Assembly: GCA_018823745.1 (NCBI GenBank)
Contig: JAHJHR010000018.1
Location: 124,001-188,000, forward strand
DNA: 64,000 nt
Direction: 5' to 3'
Origin: Alphaproteobacteria bacterium
GTDB lineage: Bacteria; Pseudomonadota; Alphaproteobacteria; Oceanibaculales; Oceanibaculaceae
The notes under the pieces were generated by a model. That model ran no database searches. It had not been told where the DNA came from and saw nothing but the letters and a program-made list of their open reading frames with translations. Below, in pieces: positions 40,364-49,813 of the stretch. How positions within the stretch are numbered: position 1 is the first letter of the stretch; every line of letters starts with the position of its first letter. A program made the position numbers and the translations under genes.

Positions 40364-42438
40364 CGCACCGCCGCATCCCGCTCGAACAGATAGAGCAGAA
40401 TGCGCAGGGCCTGGCCCCGCGGGCCCTGCAATTCCGGGTCGCGGTCGAGCAACAGCCTGGCGTCGTCGCGCGCCGCCTGCAGCAGATCGCCATGCACGGC
40501 CAGATCGGCAACCCGGAAGGTCGGCATGCCGCTCTGCCGCGTGCCCAGGACCTCGCCGGCGCCGCGCAGTTTCAGATCCTCCTCGGCAATGACGAATCCG
40601 TCTTCGGTCTCGCGCAGAATGCGCAACCGGGAGTCGGCAGTCTCGCTCAGCGGCTTCTGGTACAGCAGGATGCAGGTCGACGGCTTGTCGCCCCGCCCGA
40701 TTCGGCCACGGAGTTGGTGCAGCTGCGCCAGGCCGAAACGCTCGGCATGCTCGATCACCATCACGGTGGCCTCCGGCACATCAACGCCGACCTCGATCAC
40801 CGTGGTGGAGACCAGAAGATCGACCGATCCCTTGGCGAAAGCCTCCATCACGCGGTCCTTTTCCGCGCCTTTCAGGCGGCCATGCACCAGCCCGGCACGG
40901 GCGCCGAAAATCTGCGACAGATGCGCGTGCCGTTCCTCGGCGGCGGCAACGTCGATGACCTCCGATTCCTCGACCAGCGGACAGACCCAATAGACCTTGG
41001 CCCCGGCATTCAGCGCCCGGGTGACGCCGGAGACGACTTCCTCCAGTGCTTCGGTCGGCTTGGCGATGGTGGTGATCGGCTTACGCCCGGCCGGCTTCTC
41101 GGTCAGGCGCGACACATCCAGATCGCCATAGGCGGTCAGCGTCAGGGTGCGCGGGATCGGCGTCGCCGTCATCACCAGCACATCGACGCCGCCTTTTCCC
41201 TTCGGCCCCTTGGCGCCGATGGTGACGCGCTGATGCACGCCGAAGCGGTGCTGCTCATCGACCACCGCCAGCATCAGGTCGCGGAACACCACATCCTCCT
41301 GCAGCAGCGCATGGGTGCCGATGACGATGCCGGTCTCTCCCGACGCCAGGCCGGCCAGGATCGCCTCGCGGTTCTTGCCCTTTTCCCGGCCGGTCAGCAG
41401 GGTGACTGTGACCCCGGCTGGCGCGGCCAGCCGGGCAATGCCGGCGGCATGCTGGCGCGCCAGGATCTCGGTCGGGGCGAGCAGGGCGGCCTGCCCACCG
41501 GATTCAACCGCCGCCAGCATCGCCATCAGCGCCACCACCGTCTTGCCGCTGCCGACATCGCCCTGCAGCAGCCGCAGCATCTTCTTTGGCGACGCCATAT
41601 CGGCGGCGATATCGGCCAGTGCCTGGCGCTGGCCCTCGGTCAGGCTGAAGGGCAGGGCGGCCTCAACCTTCCGGCGCAGCTGGCCATCGCCGGCGATCAC
41701 GCGACCGGATTGTTTCTTCTGATGCGCCCGGATCAGCGATAAGGCGAGCTGGTTGGCCAGCAATTCATCATAGGCGAGGCGCTGGCGGGCCGGAGTGATA
41801 GGCAGCAGGTCAGCCTCGGTCTTCGGTGCATGCACGCTCTCCAGCGCTGCCTGGAAGGCCGGCCAGCGCTGCTGCGCCAGGTAGGGAGCATTGCCCCATT
41901 CCGGCAGCGCTGGCACCCGGTCCAGCGCGGCGCGCACGGATTTGCGCAGGGTCTTCAGGTTCAGCCCGGCAGTCAGCGGATAGACCGATTCAATCCCGGT
42001 CACCTCGGCCGCTTCCTCGGGCTTGGCAATATAATCCGGATGGGTCATCTGCGGCCGGCCCTGGAACATCTCGACCCGGCCGCTGACCAGCCGTGTTTCG
42101 CCGACCGGCAGCAATTTGACCAGATAATCGCCCTTGGCATGGAAGAAGACGATTTCCAGCTCGCCGCTGGCATCGCTGGCCATCACCCGATAGGGCCGGC
42201 GTGGGGCCGGTGGCGGCAGATGCGTGTCGATGCGCACGGTCAGGGTGGCGATCCGGCTGGGGGCGACCTCGGCCAGTTTCGGCGCATAGGACCGGTCGAT
42301 GATGCCGCTGGGCAGATGCCAGAGCAGATCGGCGACATGCGGACCGATGGCCGATTGCACCAGCTTTCCCAGCCTCGGGCCAAGGCCGGGCAGGGTGGTG
42401 ACATCGGCGAAGAGAGGGAACAGGATTTCCGGACGCAA
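40345..42438 (-). CDS. recG: ATP-dependent DNA helicase RecG
   Basis: A 697-residue branch-migration helicase that remodels stalled forks and recombination intermediates. An N-terminal wedge OB fold (about 60-150) precedes the helicase. Walker A is LQGDVGSGKTVVA (about 282-294), the DEAH-type box is VVDEQHRFGV, and the C-terminal motifs HQLRGRIGRG and TRQSG are present. TTG 42438 is chosen because it gives the typical R-P-E-I-L-F-P-L-F-A opening; no ATG fits. The gene is divergent from sdhE. Confidence 0.94.
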   Translation of the reverse strand: MRPEILFPLFADVTTLPGLGPRLGKLVQSAIGPHVADLLWHLPSGIIDRSYAPKLAEVAPSRIATLTVRIDTHLPPPAPRRPYRVMASDASGELEIVFFHAKGDYLVKLLPVGETRLVSGRVEMFQGRPQMTHPDYIAKPEEAAEVTGIESVYPLTAGLNLKTLRKSVRAALDRVPALPEWGNAPYLAQQRWPAFQAALESVHAPKTEADLLPITPARQRLAYDELLANQLALSLIRAHQKKQSGRVIAGDGQLRRKVEAALPFSLTEGQRQALADIAADMASPKKMLRLLQGDVGSGKTVVALMAMLAAVESGGQAALLAPTEILARQHAAGIARLAAPAGVTVTLLTGREKGKNREAILAGLASGETGIVIGTHALLQEDVVFRDLMLAVVDEQHRFGVHQRVTIGAKGPKGKGGVDVLVMTATPIPRTLTLTAYGDLDVSRLTEKPAGRKPITTIAKPTEALEEVVSGVTRALNAGAKVYWVCPLVEESEVIDVAAAEERHAHLSQIFGARAGLVHGRLKGAEKDRVMEAFAKGSVDLLVSTTVIEVGVDVPEATVMVIEHAERFGLAQLHQLRGRIGRGDKPSTCILLYQKPLSETADSRLRILRETEDGFVIAEEDLKLRGAGEVLGTRQSGMPTFRVADLAVHGDLLQAARDDARLLLDRDPELQGPRGQALRILLYLFERDAAVRYLRSG

Positions 42439-42535
42439 TGCAGCTTTATCCGATCGACGAAAAATAAGAACGCAACGGAAGCTGACAGCGCCGCCGCTCA
42501 AGTCTATATCCTAGGCGGCATTACGGAGGACACCA

Positions 42536-42856
42536 ATGTCGGAACGCGACAATTCCACACCGGAGCCGGACAAATCATCCGCCCCCGAATCCGTCGAGAC
42601 CCGCCGCCGCCGGCTTCTGTACCGGAGCTGGTATTGCGGGATCAAGGAAATGGACCTGCTGATGGGCAGTTTCGCCAAGACCCATCTGGCAACCATGACA
42701 CCGGCGCAGCTGGACAGCTATGAAAGCCTGCTGGGCATGAACAATGACCCGATGGTCTTCGACTGGATCATGGGCCGCGCCGAGCCGCCGCCCGGCATGA
42801 ACTCCGATGTCCTGGAGATGCTGCGTAACTTCAAATTTGCCGATATAAAACTTTGA
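42536..42856 (+). CDS. sdhE: FAD assembly factor SdhE (succinate dehydrogenase assembly factor 2)
   Basis: A 106-residue small helical protein that promotes covalent flavinylation of SdhA. The core motif reads SWYCGIKEMDLLMGSF, where the usual R-G-x-x-E has Cys in place of Arg; C-G-I-K-E is common in alphaproteobacteria. An unstructured 20-residue N-terminus precedes it. The stop overlaps the mfd TTG start (TTGA). The recG-sdhE-mfd neighbourhood is conserved in alphaproteobacteria. Confidence 0.9.
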   Translation: MSERDNSTPEPDKSSAPESVETRRRRLLYRSWYCGIKEMDLLMGSFAKTHLATMTPAQLDSYESLLGMNNDPMVFDWIMGRAEPPPGMNSDVLEMLRNFKFADIKL

Positions 42857-45800
42857 AATTCCTGAAAGACCTGTTGCACGCCCCGCGCCGATCCGCCCTG
42901 TTCGGCGCGCCGGCGGGCTATGATGCCCTGCTGCTGACCAGCCTCGCCCGAGAGGCCGGGCCGCGCGGCATTGTGCATGTCGCAACCGACGATGCGCGCC
43001 TGGCTATCCTGGCCGAGGGGCTGGGCTTCTTCGCCCGCGATTGCGAGATCATCACTTTGCCGGCCTGGGATTGCCTGCCCTATGACCGGGTCTCGCCGAA
43101 TGGCGAGATTCTCGGGCGGCGGGTCGATGCGCTGACAAAGCTGCTGCGGCCCGTTGAGGCCAAGGGCGGCCGCATCGTACTGACCACCGTCAGCGCCATC
43201 CTGCAGAAGATGCCGGCCCGCGCCGCCTTTGCCGAGGCGGTGCTGTCGATCCGGACCGGGGAGCGGATCGATATCGATGCGATGGTCGGTTTCTTCGTCC
43301 GTAATGGCTATATCCGGGCCGATACGGTGCGCGAAGCCGGCGAATATGCGGTGCGTGGCGGCATTATCGACGTGTTCCCGTCTGGTGCGCCGGAACCGCT
43401 GCGCATCGATCTGTTCGGCGATGAGATTGACGGCATCCGCAGCTTCGACCCGGTCAGCCAGCGCACCATCGGCAAGGAAACATCGATCACCTTCAAGCCG
43501 GTCGGCGAAGTGTTTCTCGACGAATCCTCGATCCAGCATTTCCGCACCGGCTATCGCCAGGCCTTTGGCGCGGAGACCGGCGGCGATCCGCTCTATGAGG
43601 CGATCAGCGCCGGCCGGCGGCACATGGGCATGGAGCACTGGCTGCCGCTGTTCCATGAGCGGCTGGAAACCCTGTTCGACTATGCGCCGCAAGCGGCTTT
43701 CAGCTTCGATCACCAGGCCCAGCAATCCATCGAGGGCCGGCTTGAGCTGATCAACGAATATTACGAGGCCCGCCGCAGCATGCAGCGCGGCGGCCAGGGG
43801 GGGACTGGTACGGAGGAAGGCCAGGTCTACAAGCCCTTGCCGCCCGGCCATCTCTATCTGATGGGCGAGGCGCTGCCGAAGCTGCTGTCGGTCCGCGCTT
43901 CCGCCTTCCTGTCGCCTTTCGATCCGCCTGAGTCTGAAAAAGACGAAAACGGCCGGCAGATCGCCGATGCCGGCGGTCGCATCGGCCATGATTTCGCCGA
44001 GGCCCGCACCCGGCCGGATCTGAATCTCTACGATGTCGTGCGCGACACCATCAAGGCGGAGCAGGATCGCGGCCGCAAGGTCGTCATCGCCGCCGTCACC
44101 GCCGGATCGCGTGACCGGCTGTCCGGGCTGCTGCGCGAGCATGGCATTGAGGGGCTGACCTCGATCGATGGCTGGGGTGAGCTGGAAAAGCTGGCCCCCG
44201 GCGCCGTTCCGGTCGCCGTCATGGGGGTGGAGCGGGGCTTCACCACGGATGGCGTCGCGGTCATCGCCGAGCAGGACATATTGGGCGAGCGCCTGTCACG
44301 CCCGGCCAAGCGCAAGCGCAAGGCCGACGCCTTCATCGCCGAGGCCTCGACCCTGTCAGAGGGCGATCTGGTCGTGCATGTCGAGCATGGCATCGGGCGC
44401 TATGACGGGCTGATCACGCTGGAGGTCGGCGGCGCGCCGCATGACTGCCTGCGGCTGCTCTATGCCGGCGGCGACAAGCTGTTCGTGCCGGTGGAGAATA
44501 TCGATACGCTGTCGCGCTATGGCTCGGAAGATGCCGGCGCGCAGCTCGACCGACTGGGCGGCGTCGGCTGGCAGGCGCGCAAGGCTCGGGTTAAGCAGCG
44601 CATTCGCGAGATGGCGGAAAAGCTGATCCGCATCGCCGCCGAACGCCAGCTGAAGAAGGGCGATCCGGTGACACCGCCGGAGGGGATGTTCGACGAATTC
44701 TGCGCCCGGTTCCCGTATTCCGAGACCGACGACCAGCTGCGCGCCATCGAGGAGGTGCTGGAGGATATGGCGTCGGGCCGGCCGATGGACCGGCTGATCT
44801 GCGGTGATGTCGGCTTCGGCAAGACCGAGGTGGCGCTGCGCACCGCCTTTGTCGCCGCCATGGCCGGCATGCAGGTAGCCATCGCCGTGCCGACGACGCT
44901 GCTGGCGCGCCAGCATTTCCGTACCTTCCGCGACCGCTTCCAGGGCCTGCCGGTCACGGTGCGCCAGTTGTCGCGCATGGTGACGGCAAAGGAGGCGAAG
45001 GAAACCAAGGAAGGGCTGGCTGAAGGCACGGTCGATATCGTCGTCGGCACCCATGCGCTGCTGGCGAAGAGTGTCTCCTTCAAGCGCCTCGGCCTGATGA
45101 TCGTCGACGAGGAACAGCATTTCGGCGTGGCGCAGAAGGAACGGCTGAAGGAATTCCGCGCCAATATCCACGTCCTGACCCTGACCGCGACGCCGATCCC
45201 GCGCACACTGCAGATGGCGCTGTCCGGCGTGCGTGAGATGAGCATCATCGCCACCCCGCCGGTCGACCGGTTGGCGGTGCGCACCTTCGTCATGCCCTAT
45301 GACGGGGTGATCATCCGCGAGGCGATCATGCGCGAGCATTATCGCGGTGGAAAATGCTTCTATGTCTGCCCGCGGCTGGAGGAACTGGACAAGGTCGCCG
45401 AGCGGCTGCGCCGGCTGGTCCCGGAATGCAAGCTGGCAGTCGCCCATGGCCAGATGCCGCCGACCGAGCTGGAAAACGTCATGACCCAGTTCACCGACGG
45501 CGCCTATGACATTCTGCTGTCGACCAACATCGTCGAATCCGGCCTGGATATTCCGTCGGCCAACACGCTGATCATCCACCGCGCCGATATGTTCGGCCTG
45601 GCCCAGCTCTATCAGCTCCGTGGCCGGGTGGGCCGTTCAAAAACAAGGGCTTACGCCTATATGACGCTGCACCCGCACAAGAAGCTAACGCCGAATGCGG
45701 TGAAGCGGCTGGAGGTGATGCAGACCCTCGACACGCTGGGCGCGGGTTTCACCCTGGCCTCCTACGATCTCGATATTCGCGGCGCCGGCAACATGCTGGG

Positions 45801-46365
45801 CGAGGAACAATCCGGCCATATCAAGGAGGTCGGCGTCGAGCTGTACCAGCATCTGCTGGAGGAGGCGATTGCCGAGCTGCGCAGCGGCGTCTCCGAGGAC
45901 AGCCCGGCAGCCGATGAATGGACGCCGCAGATCGCCATCGGCATGCCGGTATTGATTCCAGAGGCTTACGTGTCGGACCTCTCGGTCCGGCTCAGCCTGT
46001 ATCGCCGGATCGCGACGCTGCTCGACCGCCAGGAGATCGACGGTTTCGCCGCCGAGATGATCGACCGCTTCGGGCCACTGCCCGAGGAAGTCGAAAATCT
46101 GCTGCAGATCGTCGCCATCAAGCGGCTGTGCCGCCTGGCCGGCATCGACAAGGTGGATGCCGGGCCGAAGGGCGCGGTCGTCTCCTTCCGCCACAATAAT
46201 TTCGCCAACCCGGCCGGGCTGGTCATGTTCATTTCCAAGCAGGCCGGCAGCGTGCAGCTGCGCCCGGACCACAAGCTGGTCTGCAAGCGTCCCTGGGGCC
46301 AGCCCGACAAGCGCGTCAGTGGCTTGAATCACCTACTCGGCGAACTGGCAAAGATCGCAGCCTGA
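42853..46365 (+). CDS. mfd: Transcription-repair-coupling factor Mfd
   Basis: A 1170-residue translocase that removes RNA polymerase stalled at lesions and recruits UvrA. The N-terminal UvrB-like region (about 1-340) precedes the RNA-polymerase-interacting domain (about 500-570, around EGDLVVHVEHGIGRYDGL). The RecG-like helicase has GDVGFGKTEVALR (Walker A), VDEEQHFGV and QLRGRVGRS, and the C-terminal TRCF domain follows. The start is TTG 42853, overlapping the sdhE stop; no ATG precedes the conserved N-terminus. Confidence 0.95.
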   Translation: MKFLKDLLHAPRRSALFGAPAGYDALLLTSLAREAGPRGIVHVATDDARLAILAEGLGFFARDCEIITLPAWDCLPYDRVSPNGEILGRRVDALTKLLRPVEAKGGRIVLTTVSAILQKMPARAAFAEAVLSIRTGERIDIDAMVGFFVRNGYIRADTVREAGEYAVRGGIIDVFPSGAPEPLRIDLFGDEIDGIRSFDPVSQRTIGKETSITFKPVGEVFLDESSIQHFRTGYRQAFGAETGGDPLYEAISAGRRHMGMEHWLPLFHERLETLFDYAPQAAFSFDHQAQQSIEGRLELINEYYEARRSMQRGGQGGTGTEEGQVYKPLPPGHLYLMGEALPKLLSVRASAFLSPFDPPESEKDENGRQIADAGGRIGHDFAEARTRPDLNLYDVVRDTIKAEQDRGRKVVIAAVTAGSRDRLSGLLREHGIEGLTSIDGWGELEKLAPGAVPVAVMGVERGFTTDGVAVIAEQDILGERLSRPAKRKRKADAFIAEASTLSEGDLVVHVEHGIGRYDGLITLEVGGAPHDCLRLLYAGGDKLFVPVENIDTLSRYGSEDAGAQLDRLGGVGWQARKARVKQRIREMAEKLIRIAAERQLKKGDPVTPPEGMFDEFCARFPYSETDDQLRAIEEVLEDMASGRPMDRLICGDVGFGKTEVALRTAFVAAMAGMQVAIAVPTTLLARQHFRTFRDRFQGLPVTVRQLSRMVTAKEAKETKEGLAEGTVDIVVGTHALLAKSVSFKRLGLMIVDEEQHFGVAQKERLKEFRANIHVLTLTATPIPRTLQMALSGVREMSIIATPPVDRLAVRTFVMPYDGVIIREAIMREHYRGGKCFYVCPRLEELDKVAERLRRLVPECKLAVAHGQMPPTELENVMTQFTDGAYDILLSTNIVESGLDIPSANTLIIHRADMFGLAQLYQLRGRVGRSKTRAYAYMTLHPHKKLTPNAVKRLEVMQTLDTLGAGFTLASYDLDIRGAGNMLGEEQSGHIKEVGVELYQHLLEEAIAELRSGVSEDSPAADEWTPQIAIGMPVLIPEAYVSDLSVRLSLYRRIATLLDRQEIDGFAAEMIDRFGPLPEEVENLLQIVAIKRLCRLAGIDKVDAGPKGAVVSFRHNNFANPAGLVMFISKQAGSVQLRPDHKLVCKRPWGQPDKRVSGLNHLLGELAKIAA

Positions 46366-46379
46366 GGAAGTAAGACGCG

Positions 46380-46796
46380 TTAGGCCTTGAAGTCGAACAG
46401 CTTTCCGCCGGCCGGGGGCATCGCCGGCTTGTCGTCCGGCCGGGCCGGGCGGGTGGCTTCGACAACCGCCGCTTCGATGACCGGTGGCGCTGGGGGGAGC
46501 GGGGGCGCGAAACCGGCATCCGGGGGTTCAGTTGAATCCAGGCTTATCGTATCCGGGGCGGCACCGGGCAGGGTGGTGTAGAGGAATTCCTGGGCGAAGC
46601 GCTTGCGATCCGCGTTATCTTCAAAGCTGGCAATCAGGCTGATCGTCTCCACCCGGCGCTGATGCACCCGGTCGCGCGCCAGCATCAGCCCGCCGAAGCG
46701 CACGCCCCAGCGCGCGCTCGCGTTCTTGCCCAGCCAGGCCTCGGCTTTTTCCAACTCGTCGCGCCGGGCAATGGGATAGCGGAGCTGATAGCGCAT
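46380..46796 (-). CDS. Hypothetical protein with Pro-rich tail
   Basis: A 138-residue protein not recognised. The N-terminal 75 residues are a compact charged domain (RYQLRYPIARRDELEKAEAW onward). The C-terminal half is Pro/Ala-rich and ends GGKLFDFKA. No signal peptide, transmembrane helix or catalytic motif is seen. It begins six bases after the DsbA/FrnE-like gene on the same strand and is likely co-transcribed with it. It converges on mfd. Confidence 0.6.
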   Translation of the reverse strand: MRYQLRYPIARRDELEKAEAWLGKNASARWGVRFGGLMLARDRVHQRRVETISLIASFEDNADRKRFAQEFLYTTLPGAAPDTISLDSTEPPDAGFAPPLPPAPPVIEAAVVEATRPARPDDKPAMPPAGGKLFDFKA

Positions 46797-46802
46797 AGGG
46801 GC

Positions 46803-47444
46803 TCAGGCGGAGGCGCCTTCCTCCTGCAATGCCAGGTCGAACATCGGGAACAGTGCCTCCGGCTCCTGCGCGCCGGACAGGCCGTATCGGCCATTCAGGA
46901 TGAAGCAGGGCACGCCATTCACGCCAATCCGGCCGGCGGTCACACATTCCGCCTCGACATCGACCGCGCCTTCCTTGCTTTCCAGAAAATTCCGGACCTC
47001 GTCGCTGTTCATGTTCTGGTCGGCGGCAATGTCGACCAGGGTATCCTGATCGCCGATATCGCGGCCTTCCAGGAAATAGCCCTGGAACAGCGCCTCGACG
47101 ATCTCGCCCTGCACGCCCTTGTCCCAGGCCAGGCGGATCAGCCGGTGCGCGTCCACCGTGTTCGGGGTGCGCGTCACCTTCTCGAAGGCGAAGGGGATAT
47201 TCTCGCTGCTGCCGACCCGTCTGATAGTGTCGTAGATCTGGCGCGAGCGCATCTCACCGCCGAACTTGGCCTCCAGATAGGCGCTGCGGTCCATGCCTTC
47301 CTTCGGCATGCCGGGGTTCAGCTGGAAGGCGCGCCATCGGATTTCCAGTTCGGGCATCGGCCGCAGCGCCAGGGCCCGTTCCAGCCGTCGCTTGCCGATA
47401 AAACACCAGGGGCAGATAACGTCCGAGAAGATATCGAGGCGCAT
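46803..47444 (-). CDS. DsbA-family oxidoreductase, FrnE-like
   Basis: A 213-residue thioredoxin-fold oxidoreductase of the FrnE group. The active site is C-P-W-C at about residues 11-14 (IFSDVICPWCFIGKRRL), and the cis-Pro segment is GVNGVPCFIL. No signal peptide is present, so unlike DsbA it should be cytoplasmic, as FrnE is. FrnE proteins take part in stress-linked disulfide handling. ATG 47444 follows a purine-rich AAAGGAGCC site. It is divergent from the acyl-CoA synthetase gene. Confidence 0.88.
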   Translation of the reverse strand: MRLDIFSDVICPWCFIGKRRLERALALRPMPELEIRWRAFQLNPGMPKEGMDRSAYLEAKFGGEMRSRQIYDTIRRVGSSENIPFAFEKVTRTPNTVDAHRLIRLAWDKGVQGEIVEALFQGYFLEGRDIGDQDTLVDIAADQNMNSDEVRNFLESKEGAVDVEAECVTAGRIGVNGVPCFILNGRYGLSGAQEPEALFPMFDLALQEEGASA

Positions 47445-47559
47445 GGGAAGGCTCCTTTCCTGACGGATGCTTGACGAGCGCCGATTCGGATTCGAGCATG
47501 TGGCCGACAAAACGGCAACCCGGCAATCGGAATTGTCGATAACAAGAAAGGGAGCAGCC

Positions 47560-49221
47560 TTGTCCGAGTCGCCCGGCGACAGCGCCTATCAGCGCGATCT
47601 CGCAAAGAATCCGGCCAATCACGTCCCCCTGACGCCGCTTTCCTTCCTGGCACGGTCAGCAGCGGTCTATCCCGACAAAATCGCCGTTATCCACGGCCGC
47701 CAGCGCTATACCTACCGCCATTTCGCCGAACGCTGCCACCGCCTGGCCAGTGCGCTGGCCCGGGCTGGGGTCGGCAAGGGCGATACGGTCTCCGTCCTGG
47801 CGCCCAATATCCCGGCCCTGCTGGAAGCGCATTACGGCGTGCCGATGCTGGGCGCGGTGCTGAACGCGATCAATATTCGCCTCGATGCCGATACGGTGGC
47901 GTTCATCCTGGAGCATGGCGGAGCCAAAGTCCTGATCGCTGACCGCGAATTTGCCGAGGTGGCACAGGCAGCCGTACGCAAGCTGGGCCGCGACATCGTG
48001 CTGGTCGAGATTGATGACCCGGAGGCCGGCGGGGCCGGGCATTCCTTCGGTGGCATCGATTACGAGGCCTTTCTGGAACAGGGCGATCCGGGCTTCGCCG
48101 GCGCGCTGCCGGATGATGAATGGCAGGCCATTGCGCTGAACTACACCTCCGGCACAACCGGCAATCCGAAGGGCGTCGTCTATGCCCATCGCGGGGCTTA
48201 TCTGAACGCCATCGGCCAGATCCTCGCCTTCGGCCTGACGCCGAAGACGCGCTATCTGTGGACCTTGCCGATGTTTCACTGCAATGGCTGGACCTATACC
48301 TGGGCCGTCACCGCCATTGCCGGCACCCATGTCTGCCTGCGCCGGGTCGATCCGGCGCTGATCTTCCCGGCGATACGCGACCATACCGTCACCCATATGT
48401 GCGGCGCGCCCATTGTGCTGAACATGATGATCCATGCGCCGGAAGAGCAGAAGCTGCGCTTCGACCATACAGTGGAGGTTGCCACCGGTGGTGCTGCACC
48501 GCCGTCAAGCGTGATCGAGCGGATGGAGGCCATGGGGTTTCGCGTCACCCATCTCTACGGCCTGACCGAGACCTACGGCCCCTCTACCGTCTGCGACTGG
48601 CAGGAGGGCTGGGCGGAACTGGAACTGGAGCAGCGTTCCGGCAAGATGGCCCGCCAGGGCGTGCATTACCCGACGCTTCAGGGCATGCGTGTCGTCGACC
48701 CGGAGACGATGCTGGACGTATCGGCCGATGGCGAGACCCTCGGCGAGGTGCTGTTCCGCGGCAATACGGTCATGATGGGTTACCTGAAGAACCCTGCAGC
48801 GTCGGACGAGGCCTTTGCCGGCGGCTGGTATCACAGCGGCGATCTCGCGGTGCTGCACCCCGACGGCTATATGGAGGTGAAGGACCGCGCCAAGGACATC
48901 ATCATTTCCGGCGGTGAGAACATTTCCTCGCTGGAGGTGGAGGAGGCGCTGTACCGCCATCCCTCGATCATGGAGGCCGCCGTGGTCGCCCGGCCGGACG
49001 AGAAATGGGGCGAGAGCCCTTGCGCCTTCGTCACCCTGAAGCCGGGCGCGCCGATTATCGACGCCGAGACGGTGATCGACTGGTGCCGGCAGAAGCTGGC
49101 GCGCTACAAGATACCCCGGACCATCGTCTTCGGCCCGCTGCCGAAGACTTCAACCGGCAAGATCCAGAAGTTCGTGCTGCGCCAGCAGGCCCAGCATATC
49201 CGGAACAATCCCGAAAAATAA
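47560..49221 (+). CDS. Acyl-CoA synthetase (AMP-forming)
   Basis: A 553-residue ANL-superfamily ligase that activates a carboxylic acid to its CoA thioester through an acyl-adenylate. The P-loop motif is YTSGTTGNPKGVVYAHRG (about 197-214), the adenylate-binding segment is LYGLTETYGPS, and the hinge is DRAKDIIISGGENISS. The C-terminal catalytic Lys is in KTSTGKIQK. The start is TTG 47560 with an excellent AAGGGAG site; the upstream ATG at 47467 lacks conserved residues. It resembles medium-chain and 3-methylmercaptopropionate-CoA ligases (DmdB type), but the substrate is undetermined. It is followed by a NIPSNAP gene. Confidence 0.88.
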   Translation: MSESPGDSAYQRDLAKNPANHVPLTPLSFLARSAAVYPDKIAVIHGRQRYTYRHFAERCHRLASALARAGVGKGDTVSVLAPNIPALLEAHYGVPMLGAVLNAINIRLDADTVAFILEHGGAKVLIADREFAEVAQAAVRKLGRDIVLVEIDDPEAGGAGHSFGGIDYEAFLEQGDPGFAGALPDDEWQAIALNYTSGTTGNPKGVVYAHRGAYLNAIGQILAFGLTPKTRYLWTLPMFHCNGWTYTWAVTAIAGTHVCLRRVDPALIFPAIRDHTVTHMCGAPIVLNMMIHAPEEQKLRFDHTVEVATGGAAPPSSVIERMEAMGFRVTHLYGLTETYGPSTVCDWQEGWAELELEQRSGKMARQGVHYPTLQGMRVVDPETMLDVSADGETLGEVLFRGNTVMMGYLKNPAASDEAFAGGWYHSGDLAVLHPDGYMEVKDRAKDIIISGGENISSLEVEEALYRHPSIMEAAVVARPDEKWGESPCAFVTLKPGAPIIDAETVIDWCRQKLARYKIPRTIVFGPLPKTSTGKIQKFVLRQQAQHIRNNPEK

Positions 49222-49231
49222 GGAACGAAGC

Positions 49232-49555
49232 ATGATTATCGACCATCGCACCTATGAGATCAAAGCCGGCTGCCTGCACAAGTTCCTGGAGCTGTACGGC
49301 ACCCATGGCTATCCGGTGCAGGTGAAGCATCTGGGCGAGCCGGTGGGCTATTACAGCTCCGGCGATATCGGCGCGCTGAACCAGATCGTGCATCTCTGGC
49401 AGTATGAATCGCTGGCCGACCGGGAAGAAAAGCGCAGCCGCATGCAGGCCGACCCGGCCTGGCAAGCCTATCTGGCGAAGAGCGCCGAGGCTGGCTACAC
49501 CGTCCGCCAAGAGAACAAGATTCTCCGCGCTGCCCCCTTCTGGAAGGCCAAGTAA
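49232..49555 (+). CDS. NIPSNAP family protein
   Basis: A 107-residue dimeric ferredoxin-like-fold protein of the NIPSNAP family, whose members include mitochondrial proteins and bacterial enzymes of uncertain role. The opening IIDHRTYEIKAGCLHKFL and the VHLWQYESLADREEKRSRM segment are characteristic. It begins 10 nt after the acyl-CoA synthetase stop and is followed by a terminator, so the two form a bicistronic unit. The function is unknown. Confidence 0.87.
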   Translation: MIIDHRTYEIKAGCLHKFLELYGTHGYPVQVKHLGEPVGYYSSGDIGALNQIVHLWQYESLADREEKRSRMQADPAWQAYLAKSAEAGYTVRQENKILRAAPFWKAK

Positions 49556-49575
49556 GCCGCGCAGCAAGACCAGGA

Positions 49576-49606
49576 ATCGGCGCAATTTCGCCGATGTTCA
49601 CTTTTT
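49576..49606 (+). terminator. Intrinsic terminator after the acyl-CoA synthetase/NIPSNAP pair
   Basis: A perfect 7-bp stem (ATCGGCG with CGCCGAT) encloses the 6-nt loop CAATTT and is followed six bases later by CTTTTTG. It lies 20 nt after the NIPSNAP stop. Confidence 0.65.
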
Positions 49607-49677
49607 GTTCTTGACGAAGCCAATGGCTCTCGGGCATCGTGCATTCCTCATTCATTCCTGGTGAAGAGGAGAACACG

Positions 49678-49806
49678 ATGTCCGAGCAAGCCCTGAACAC
49701 ACTGGACCGTACGCTCAGCAGTATCGCCGTCATCGGCAGCTTTGCGCTGCTGATGGTCGTCATGACCTATGGCTGGTTTACCGCTTTCCGCGTCATGGCG
49801 GGCTGA
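49678..49806 (+). CDS. Small single-pass membrane protein (42 residues)
   Basis: An ATG preceded by the strong ribosome site GAAGAGGAG opens a 42-residue frame. It has a polar N-terminus (MSEQALNTLDRTLSS), one hydrophobic helix (about 16-37, IAVIGSFALLMVVMTYGWF) and a short basic end (FRVMAG). It follows a terminator, so it needs its own promoter. A TTGACG box lies about 65 nt upstream, but the -10 is weak. Ribosome site, composition and length support a real small protein; function is unknown. Confidence 0.6.
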   Translation: MSEQALNTLDRTLSSIAVIGSFALLMVVMTYGWFTAFRVMAG

Positions 49807-49813
49807 CACACGT

